Assembly: GCF_014284175.1 (NCBI RefSeq)
Contig: NZ_JACOGA010000009.1
Span: 1-64,000 of the forward strand
From: Affinundibacterium flavidum
GTDB taxonomy: Bacteria > Pseudomonadota > Gammaproteobacteria > Burkholderiales > Burkholderiaceae_D
Direction: 5' to 3'
DNA: 64,000 nt
The position numbers and the translations under genes are program-made. Each line of letters opens with the position of its first letter. Position 1 is the stretch's first letter. This document shows positions 53,757-60,376 of the stretch, piece by piece. The notes beneath the pieces were generated by a model. That model made no database searches. It saw nothing but the letters and a program-made list of their open reading frames with translations, and was not told the origin of the DNA.

Positions 53757-54257
53757 GCCTACTCTCGGGACACCACCAGCTCTTGCCAGCTTCTCAATCG
53801 CATCAACTGCATCTGAGTCGACAAATGCTCGCATGGGCACGAAGTAGGCGCAGCGCTTGCTAAAGTACACAAACAATAAGTTGCCTGAGGTCCGAACTCG
53901 AATGATGGCGGGCCAACGTTGGAGCGATTGCGCGAGCGGCGTTGAAATGTGAATACCTTCTTGATCAAATGCGTAGGTAAACAGTCCTTGAGCCTGCATA
54001 ACGCGGTGTGCGCGATAGCTGTTGAAGAAGAACATGGCAGGTGAGAAGATAAAGGCTATGAGAGCAGTGAGCCAAGTGCCATTTGCCACCTTATCGGGAT
54101 GGAGCAATAAAAGTGAGACGAGCAACACGCCAGCTCCCGGAAATACGAGCATAGCAATAAGACCGATAGGATTACGGAGTAAGAGAGACCATTCGGCACT
54201 TATCCGTTCTCGAAAGCTTGGGGAGAAGCTCGCTTCAATTCGCTGAGTTGTATTCAT
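53751..54257 (-). CDS. YcxB-like membrane protein (third cassette behind module B)
   Basis: The protein has 168 residues. ATG 54257 is 3 bp after the R'-like GTAAGCAC; the longer frame to 54299 would translate the attC. Two membrane helices (LIAMLVFPGAGVLLVSLLLL and TWLTALIAFIFSPAMFFF) precede a C-terminal YcxB-like domain (YAFDQEGIHISTPLAQSLQR, then LFVYFSKRCAYFVPMRAF). The stop is adjacent to the attC R''. The function of YcxB proteins is not known. Confidence 0.82.
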   Translation of the reverse strand: MNTTQRIEASFSPSFRERISAEWSLLLRNPIGLIAMLVFPGAGVLLVSLLLLHPDKVANGTWLTALIAFIFSPAMFFFNSYRAHRVMQAQGLFTYAFDQEGIHISTPLAQSLQRWPAIIRVRTSGNLLFVYFSKRCAYFVPMRAFVDSDAVDAIEKLARAGGVPRVGA

Positions 54258-54353
54258 GGTGCTTACGTCGAATTGTGCGGCGCGCTCGCACGTGAACAAA
54301 ATCGAAGAAAGCGCTAATTTGCGCGTCTGTCACGAATGAAACGTTAAACCTCA
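54258..54353 (-). other. attC recombination site
   Basis: Minus strand: R'' is GAGGTTTAACGTTTC and the 3' end is CGACGTAAGCACC, a worn R'. The interior contains GTGCG-CGCAC and partly paired CGCGTCTGTCAC/GTGCGGCGCG arms. The stop of the gene at 54351 touches R''. Confidence 0.75.
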
Positions 54354-54746
54354 GTCTGCGAGCTGAACTTCGCATGGTTGGCCCCCTTTAAACAGCACTG
54401 TAATCATGGCATCCGGCCAGTCCGAAAGCGAAAACTCTACAGCGAACTCCTGTGTCTCGTAAACGGTAAATCCATCACAAATAAGTTTCCCACCAGACTG
54501 CAAAAACTCCGTAGCTTGCGAGTCTTGCGTTAAAAACTCCTCAGCTACAGAAGTTATATGGTTACCTTCGCGTAAAAGCCTACGCGCTACGTCAAGTGAT
54601 TGCGGAAACGGGCGATCTTTACTACCTTCTACGGTGATGCTTGGTGCTCCTTCTTTTGACATTGAATACCACATGCCTTTGCCCGCACGTTTGAGAATCC
54701 CGATCTCGGGATCTGTAAATTCAGGGGTACGCCAGAACTTGAACAT
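54351..54746 (-). CDS. Hypothetical protein (second cassette behind module B)
   Basis: The protein has 131 residues, cytosolic. N-terminus FKFWRTPEFTDPEIGILKRA, then PFPQSLDVARRLLREGNHIT. It resembles small DUF6985-type cassette proteins in layout, but I cannot assign it. ATG 54746 lies 5 bp after GTTAAACC of the attC before it. Confidence 0.72.
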   Translation of the reverse strand: MFKFWRTPEFTDPEIGILKRAGKGMWYSMSKEGAPSITVEGSKDRPFPQSLDVARRLLREGNHITSVAEEFLTQDSQATEFLQSGGKLICDGFTVYETQEFAVEFSLSDWPDAMITVLFKGGQPCEVQLAD

Positions 54747-54749
54747 TGA

Positions 54750-54841
54750 GGTTTAACGCCGAGATGACGGGATCGCCACGACGGTCAAAAATTTAAGTGA
54801 AATAGTCATTGGCGATTCTCCGTCGATTGACCTGTTAAAGC
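54750..54841 (-). other. attC recombination site
   Basis: Minus strand: R'' is GCTTTAACAGGTC and R' is CTCGGCGTTAAACC (GTTAAAC fits GTTRRRY). GGCGATCCCGTC and the opposite arm GACGGAGAATCGCC pair with two unpaired bases. The last codons of the upstream gene run into this site. Confidence 0.92.
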
Positions 54842-55186
54842 TTTGTCGATCTGTCGACTCTTCTTTTTCTCTAATTTTCGATTGTAAATACCAATACGTT
54901 CTTCAAGCATACTGCAATAAAGCAAGGAAGCTGTTTTCAGTTCCTTTTCACCTACTTTGATATCGGCAAGAAGTATTTTTTGCCCGGTGTCGTCGATAAC
55001 ATCTTCGTCAAAGTATCGATCCCCCAGCTTTTCAATCCCCGTTTTGCATTCGGAAATCGCGATCTCAAATGCCCCTGACCTTCTAGCACTTTCCCCATTT
55101 TTTAGATGCAATGGAATTGAATTTTGATCTGCGCTTTTAGCATTTAGCAAAACGCAAAACAGCAAGAAACCGATGAACAATTTCAT
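54806..55186 (-). CDS. Secreted hypothetical protein (first cassette behind module B)
   Basis: The protein has 126 residues with signal peptide LFIGFLLFCVLLNAKSA. The mature part is helical and charged with two Cys (AISECKTGIEKL, LLYCSMLEERIGIYNRKLEK). The C-terminal TGQSTENRQ is encoded by the attC itself. ATG 10 bp after the attI-like GTT. No family recognised. Confidence 0.75.
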   Translation of the reverse strand: MKLFIGFLLFCVLLNAKSADQNSIPLHLKNGESARRSGAFEIAISECKTGIEKLGDRYFDEDVIDDTGQKILLADIKVGEKELKTASLLYCSMLEERIGIYNRKLEKKKSRQIDKALTGQSTENRQ

Positions 55187-55195
55187 ATGAGCTTT

Positions 55196-55555
55196 AACTT
55201 GTTTTAAAGTGAAAAAACCAAAGTTAACACATTAGTGAAAAATAGGCAATGAAGTTCCAATCCTCTCAAAAGCCGCACCCAGCCTAGCTTTTCTTTGTTA
55301 TATCTACCGCAAGAAGGTATAACACAAAGAACCTATGTTAGAAGGAGGGGTAATTGGAAATGTACAAAGCGAGTGGGGGGGAGTTTCGAGAATTCCGTAT
55401 CCAATTGAGCAACTGACGGCACATCTTACATGCGTACATTTATCATAGGCATCCAAGTAAAGTAAATCCGTCAGCATGAAGGTCGGCGACCATCTGTCGT
55501 CACTCCGTTCAGGACATATATGCACAGCAGAAAAACAAAACCAACCTCCATCAAC
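55196..55555 (-). repeat. attI-like module B
   Basis: Minus-strand core CACTTTAAAACAAGTTAAAG, with TGTGTTAACTTTGG upstream and candidate promoter TTGCCT-N17-TAACTT. Nearly identical to module C. It contains the worn inverted repeat and about 230 bp of helicase-flank sequence. Confidence 0.9.
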
Positions 55556-55795
55556 CTAAACCCCACCCTTCAACAAACGCAACAAAGCCTCAGTATCAAG
55601 ACGTCCAGCCATTTCACCACCATCCAATAAACTATCTGCCAGCTCGCGTTTCTCCGCATGCAGGGCGAGGATTTTTTCTTCTATGGTGTCTTGCGTGACT
55701 AAGCGATAGATGGTGACCGGGCGTTGTTGGCACATGCGGTGGGCGCGGTCTGAGGCTTGGTCTTCTACTGCGGGATTCCACCAGGGGTCGAGGTG
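55556..55795 (-). pseudogene. SNF2 helicase 3'-end fragment B
   Basis: 240 bp match 60377-60617 and remain in frame (80 codons with HLDPWWNPAVEDQASDRAHR and VTIYRLVTQDTIEEKI). One change turns Gly of RMGQQ into Cys. Sharp end at GTCGAGGTG, then the junction motif. Confidence 0.92.
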
Positions 55796-55797
55796 CA

Positions 55798-55826
55798 CAG
55801 AAGAATGGGTGACCCCAAATTTTCTT
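55798..55826 (+). repeat. Junction motif after fragment B
   Basis: AGAAGAATGGGTGACCCCAA then ATTTTCTTTT. It directly abuts the end of helicase homology, the clearest case of the motif at a joint. Confidence 0.8.
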
Positions 55827-56051
55827 TTATCTTCGCATGTATGTTTTTCGGCATAAGTTAGGAATGGGTACCAGTTTGTGATCGTCAGGGTGACAAAAAA
55901 GCAAAATCACGTTCTACGAGTATGGATTATGTATATGTTGACTATAAAATATTAATATAATATTACTAAATTGTTTTAATTAAATTTAATATGTAAATTA
56001 ATTTTAACAATGCAAATATCCAATTTAATTTAATAATTTGAAAGTCATTAA

Positions 56052-56303
56052 ATGTACAATATAACAACTACACGTCACAGCCTAATTCTCGCTTTAGTCC
56101 TGTCAAGTTTCTTTTCATCGCCAATTTTTGCGCAGGACTCAGGTGGAATGCAAACAGTTGAGGTCGTCGGTACCAGACTTTGGGCAAGTAATTGGGATAA
56201 TAGTGGAGGAGGCGGTGGCGGTGGTGGAGGCGGTGGTGGCAATACCCATAATCGAAATCCATCGCAACAACAACCACCGCCTTCCGACCGTCGCGCCAAT
56301 TAA
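56052..56303 (+). CDS. Small secreted poly-glycine protein
   Basis: The protein has 83 residues with signal peptide LILALVLSSFFSSPIFA. The mature part starts QDSGGMQTVEVVGTR, then 12 glycines encoded by GGN codons and the Gln/Pro tail NPSQQQPPPSDRRAN. VEVVGTR resembles the plug-domain start of TonB-dependent receptors and recurs in short poly-Gly proteins. A two-base frame change after the stop would continue into the next ORF, so the product may be truncated. Preceded by an AT-rich 200-bp region likely to hold the promoter. Confidence 0.6.
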   Translation: MYNITTTRHSLILALVLSSFFSSPIFAQDSGGMQTVEVVGTRLWASNWDNSGGGGGGGGGGGGNTHNRNPSQQQPPPSDRRAN

Positions 56304-56326
56304 AAGCGACACCAAAAGATCAAGAT

Positions 56327-56653
56327 GTGCGCTGTTCCGCCACTGGTGAAAATAGAACAGTGACTTCTACGAGTTCAGAACAAGATAGAATGCAAGCTGC
56401 GAATCAAGTGGTAGCGAATTTCAATGTCAAGGCAGGTAGTTTTGCCGTGTTAACCCGCTCTTTTTTCACCTTCTTCAGCAATACTAAACTTGAATTTACC
56501 GTCATTTATGCGGACAATAGTTATGAAAAATGGCAGCTTAATCCGAGTAGTTACTCGTCTTTGAAAGTGTTAACGCGTGTAGAAAAGAGTCTAAAGAATA
56601 CTGATGATACCTCAGTAAAACCAAGTCCCAATTGTGATGCTTCTGGAAACTAA
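56327..56653 (+). CDS. Hypothetical protein, probably the frameshifted C-terminal part of the previous gene
   Basis: The protein has 108 residues from a GTG with no ribosome site. The frame is open further upstream, reading KATPKDQDVRCSATGEN, which fits as continuation of …PSDRRAN if two bases are skipped near 56300. Beta-rich (AGSFAVLTRSFFTFFSNTKL, EFTVIYADNSYEKWQL). It ends 1 bp before the ATG of the first tandem-repeat gene. Its last about 100 bp were copied with each repeat unit. Confidence 0.5.
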   Translation: MRCSATGENRTVTSTSSEQDRMQAANQVVANFNVKAGSFAVLTRSFFTFFSNTKLEFTVIYADNSYEKWQLNPSSYSSLKVLTRVEKSLKNTDDTSVKPSPNCDASGN

Positions 56654-56654
56654 A

Positions 56655-57605
56655 ATGTCTCGGTTACCCAAATTTTTTATTGTAGTAGCAGCGATCTTCG
56701 GCATGATCGTGGGGTCTATTTTTTTTTATAAAAATGAAAAAATGGTGCCGATTCAAGCTGCACCTACCTCTACTGTGAGTCAAGCTGCAGTTACCACGTC
56801 AACATCCAACGCAGGTGATACTGGTCACACCACGATGCCTACGAGATCAGAGCTATCCACCGATCAAATTACTCACGAGTTTTACGCGACTAAAAATATG
56901 CGTATCTTTATGGAAAATGCCGTGAAAAGACCACAGGAAGGTGGTATATCTATGGCTTTGCAAGGCATGCTGCTATGTCGGCATAGGATGGAATTACCGA
57001 AAGAAATCCCATTCAAAGCTGGTATGGATAGTCAAGTTTATGCCAAGCGTGTCAATGCCTTGCGACTAACGGAACATATTTGCCAAGGCTTACAGGAAGA
57101 AGATGTTACTCGGCAAAAAGAAGAGGTCTTACGTAATTTGGCCGAAAAACAGGGCGATATCCGCAGCAATTTATGGATAGAATTAGGCTCTGCATTACGT
57201 GAAAGCAAGCAATCTGTCATTTCCCCTCAAGTTAAAAAATTTCTCTCCATTAAAGATCCATATTTGATTGACGACTTAACACAGGAAATCATGCTAAGCC
57301 AATCGGGTAAAGCGAAAGTGTATTGGTTTGATGGCGAAGAGTTTAGTGGGGAGCAAAAAGACGATATGCGCAACGCTATCCGTTTAGCACGCTGTTCTTT
57401 CGGCGATCCTTGTAATCAAAGCAATCTTAACTTTGCAATATCCTGCGCACAAAATGGATTTTGCTACGACAACGTGATTGATTCTGTGCGAGAAGTTACC
57501 TACAAAAACAACCCGCACGGCTATGCCCGTATGCTTGAGTATCGACAACGCTTGGTCGATGCCATTAAACGAGAAGATATTGATGCGTTTATCAAGAAAC
57601 CCTAA
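56655..57605 (+). CDS. Membrane-anchored protein, tandem copy 1
   Basis: The protein has 316 residues. ATG 56655 (MSRLPKFF) is preferred to the upstream in-frame codons because it follows the previous stop by 1 bp and starts the membrane anchor FFIVVAAIFGMIVGSIFF. A Thr/Ser-rich spacer leads to a helical domain with EFYATKNMRIFMENAVKRP, then RLTEHICQGLQEED, then ARCSFGDPCNQSNL and SCAQNGFCYDNV. The paired cysteines suggest a periplasmic, disulfide-bonded domain. Family not recognised. Confidence 0.82.
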   Translation: MSRLPKFFIVVAAIFGMIVGSIFFYKNEKMVPIQAAPTSTVSQAAVTTSTSNAGDTGHTTMPTRSELSTDQITHEFYATKNMRIFMENAVKRPQEGGISMALQGMLLCRHRMELPKEIPFKAGMDSQVYAKRVNALRLTEHICQGLQEEDVTRQKEEVLRNLAEKQGDIRSNLWIELGSALRESKQSVISPQVKKFLSIKDPYLIDDLTQEIMLSQSGKAKVYWFDGEEFSGEQKDDMRNAIRLARCSFGDPCNQSNLNFAISCAQNGFCYDNVIDSVREVTYKNNPHGYARMLEYRQRLVDAIKREDIDAFIKKP

Positions 57606-57866
57606 TAAGCTACTGTGATTGAATCCGGCATCCAGAATTATCTTTTAAATATGTTCATCCTGGATGCCGCGTATGATCAAACAAGAGTCTAGTACTGCGA
57701 TAAAGAGGTTGGATGAGATCTTCAAATAGTAACGGTGAACGTTAGCGGCGAAACCCACCTAATTCCTCTTCTTTGACAGTGTTAATGCCCGTAGCAAATA
57801 GCCTAAAGATCACATCGGACACGTCAGTAAAACCAAGCCCCAATTGCGATGCTTCTGGAAACTAAA

Positions 57867-58817
57867 ATGTCTCGACTATCCAAATTTTTTATCGTAGTAG
57901 CAGTGCTCTTCGGCATGATCGTGGTGTCTATTTTTTTTAATGAAAATGAAAAATTGGTGCCGATCCAAGCTACACCTACCTCCACTGTGAGTCAAGCTGA
58001 GGCTACCACGTCAACATCCAACGCAGGTGATACTGGTCACACTACGATGCCTACGAGATCAGAGCTATCCACCGATCAAATCACTCGCGAGTTTTACGCG
58101 ACTAAAAATATGCGTATCTTTATGGAAAATGCCGTGAAAAGACCTGAGGAGGGTGGGATATCTATGGCTTTGCAAGGCATGCTGCAATGTCGGCACAGGA
58201 TGGCATTGCCGAAAGAAATCCCCTTTAAAGCTGGTATGGATAGTCAAGTTTATGCCAAGCGTGTCAATGCGTTACGACTAACAGAACATATTTGCCAGGG
58301 TTTGCAGGAGGAAGATGTCTCACCGCAAAAAGAAGAACAGCTACGTAATTTAGCCGAAAAACAAGGAGATATCCGTAGCAATTTATGGGGAGATTTAAGT
58401 TCCGCTTTACTTGCAAGAAAAATACAGGCCATTCCCCCCGTTGTTGAAAAATTTCTTTCAATTAAAGATCCATACTTGATTAAGAGCTGGACACAAGAAA
58501 TCATGTTAAGCCAATCGGGTAAAGCGAAGGTATATTGGTTTGACGGCGAAGAATTACATGGGGAACAAAAACAAGATATGCGCAATGCCATCAGTTTAGC
58601 GCACTGTTCTTTCGGTGACCCCTGTAATCAAAACGATCTTGCTGTTGCGGTTAATTGCGCGGATACGGGTTTTTGCTATGATCATCTCACTGAATATGTG
58701 CGAGATGTTACCTACAAAAATAACCCGCAGGGCTATGCCCGTATGCTTGAATATCGACAACGCTTGGTAGATGCCATTAAACGAGAAGATATTGACGCGT
58801 TTATCAAGAAACCCTAA
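57867..58817 (+). CDS. Membrane-anchored protein, tandem copy 2
   Basis: The protein has 316 residues with the same layout as copy 1. The first 150 residues are almost identical to copy 1 (SELSTDQITREFYATKNM). The second half diverges most of the three (LLARKIQAIPPVVEKFLSI, SWTQEIML, LAVAVNCADTGFCYDHLTEY). All cysteines are kept. The upstream 100 bp is a decayed copy of the end of the gene at 56327 and no longer encodes it. Confidence 0.83.
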   Translation: MSRLSKFFIVVAVLFGMIVVSIFFNENEKLVPIQATPTSTVSQAEATTSTSNAGDTGHTTMPTRSELSTDQITREFYATKNMRIFMENAVKRPEEGGISMALQGMLQCRHRMALPKEIPFKAGMDSQVYAKRVNALRLTEHICQGLQEEDVSPQKEEQLRNLAEKQGDIRSNLWGDLSSALLARKIQAIPPVVEKFLSIKDPYLIKSWTQEIMLSQSGKAKVYWFDGEELHGEQKQDMRNAISLAHCSFGDPCNQNDLAVAVNCADTGFCYDHLTEYVRDVTYKNNPQGYARMLEYRQRLVDAIKREDIDAFIKKP

Positions 58818-59078
58818 TAAGTTACTGTGATTGAATCCGGCATTCAGAATTCTCTTTTAAGCATGTCAATCCTGGATGCTGTGTTTGATCAAACAAGAGT
58901 CTAGTACGGCGATAAAGAGGTTGGATAAGGTCTTCGGTTAGTAGCGCTGAACCTTAGCGGCGTAACCTACCTAATTCTTCTTCTTTGAAAGTGTTAACGC
59001 CAGTGCCAAATAGTCTAAAAAACACATCGGACACGTCAGTAAATCCAAGTCCAAATTGCGATGCTTCTGGAAACTAAA

Positions 59079-60035
59079 ATGTCTCGACTATCCCAATTTT
59101 TTATGTTGCTAGCAGTGTTCTTGGGCATGATCACGACATTTATTTTCTTCAATGAAAATCAAAAAATAGTGCCGATTCAAGCAGCGCCTATCTCCTCTGC
59201 GAGTCAAGTAGCAGTTATCACGCCAGCATCAAAAATAAGTGATACTGGCACTGGTCACACGATGACACCTTCGAGCTCAGAGCTATCAAAAGAGAAAATC
59301 ATTCACGAGTTTTACGCCGTTAAAAATATGCGTATCTTTATGGAAAATGCCGTGAAAAGACCACAGGAAGGTGGAATATCTCTGGCTATAAAGGGTATGC
59401 TGCAATGCCAGCACAGGATGGAATTGCCCAGAGAAATTCCCTTTAAAGCTGGTATGGATAGCCAAGTCTATGCCAAACGCGTCAATGCCTTACGACTGAC
59501 TGAACATATTTGCCAAGGCTTACAGGAGGAAGATGTTACTCGGCAAAAAGAAGAGGTCTTACGTAATTTGGCTGAAAAACAAGGGGATATTCGCAATAAT
59601 TTATGGATAGAATTAGGCTCTGCATTACGGGAAAGAAAGCAATCTGTCATTTCCCCTCAAGTTAAAAAATTCCTTTCCATAAAAGATCCAAGGATCATTG
59701 ACGAACTAACACAAGAAATCATGCTAAGCCAATCGGGTAAAGCGAAAGTGTATTGGTTTGATGGCGAAGAGTTTAGTGGGGTTCAAAAAGACGATATGCG
59801 CAACGCTATCCGTTTAGCGCGCTGTTCTTTCGGCGATCCTTGCAATCAAAGCAATCTTGACTTTGCAATATCCTGCGCACAAAATGGATTTTGCTACGAC
59901 AACGTCATTGATTCTGTGCGAGAAGTTACCTACAAAAACAACCCGCACGGCTATGCCCGTATGCTTGGATATCGACAACGCTTGGTCGATGCCATTAAAC
60001 GAGAAGATATTGATGCGTTTATCAAGAAACCCTAA
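59079..60035 (+). CDS. Membrane-anchored protein, tandem copy 3
   Basis: The protein has 318 residues. Its N-terminal part differs from copies 1 and 2 (ASQVAVITPASKISDTGTGH, SELSKEKIIHEFYAVKNM), but from about residue 150 on it is nearly identical to copy 1 (QSVISPQVKKFLSIKDP, FAISCAQNGFCYDNVIDS). The mosaic indicates gene conversion between copies 1 and 3. It is followed by the standard tail of the repeat unit, then by module A. Confidence 0.83.
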   Translation: MSRLSQFFMLLAVFLGMITTFIFFNENQKIVPIQAAPISSASQVAVITPASKISDTGTGHTMTPSSSELSKEKIIHEFYAVKNMRIFMENAVKRPQEGGISLAIKGMLQCQHRMELPREIPFKAGMDSQVYAKRVNALRLTEHICQGLQEEDVTRQKEEVLRNLAEKQGDIRNNLWIELGSALRERKQSVISPQVKKFLSIKDPRIIDELTQEIMLSQSGKAKVYWFDGEEFSGVQKDDMRNAIRLARCSFGDPCNQSNLDFAISCAQNGFCYDNVIDSVREVTYKNNPHGYARMLGYRQRLVDAIKREDIDAFIKKP

Positions 60036-60151
60036 TATGCAACTGTGATTGAATCCGGCATCCAGAATTCTCTTTTAAGCATGTCAATCCTGGATGCTGC
60101 GTTTGATCAAACAAGAGTTTAGTATGGCGGTAAATAGTTGGTTGGATAAGA

Positions 60152-60376
60152 TCTACTGAAAACAGGTATAACAGAAAAAATCTATATATTGAACCGGGAA
60201 AATTGGAAGTGTAAAACAACGATTGAGGTCTGGTTTGTGAATGCGACATCTAATCGCAAGACCCGCGGCACTTTTTGCATGATCATACAAAGTGAATTCA
60301 TCAGCAAGACAGTAGGCAATCATCATTCGCAATTTTAATCAGTGCATCGACGCACGGCAAATAAAAAACCATCACC
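60152..60376 (-). repeat. Truncated module A next to the intact SNF2 gene
   Basis: It contains the right arm of the inverted repeat (GGTATAACAG) and the following about 200 bp shared with F, E and D, continuous with the helicase stop codon. The attI-like part and the left arm are missing; the tandem triplication begins there instead. This copy probably represents the ancestral locus. Confidence 0.85.

Larger units (their letters stand above)
56545..60151 (+). repeat. Three tandem 1212-bp units
   Basis: Each unit holds the last about 100 bp of the gene at 56327, one membrane-anchored protein gene, and about 130 bp of downstream sequence (GATTGAATCCGGCAT, CTGGATGC, GATCAAACAAGAG). The start codons are at 56655, 57867 and 59079, exactly 1212 bp apart. 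The third unit runs into the truncated module A at about 60151. Confidence 0.93.

Noticed and set aside
44511..55795. Modules as insertion sequences
   Set aside because: They contain no transposase frame, no terminal inverted repeats at their outer ends and no target-site duplications; the distal ends differ from copy to copy.
33560..60000. An integron integrase gene in or next to the cassette region
   Set aside because: No frame shows the tyrosine recombinase R…HxxR…Y pattern or the IntI-specific insert. The plus-strand genes are a dioxygenase, NHL lipoprotein, serine hydrolase and repeat proteins.
56545..60151. CRISPR array or phage-type repeat
   Set aside because: The repeats are 1.2-kb coding units, not short direct repeats with unique spacers.
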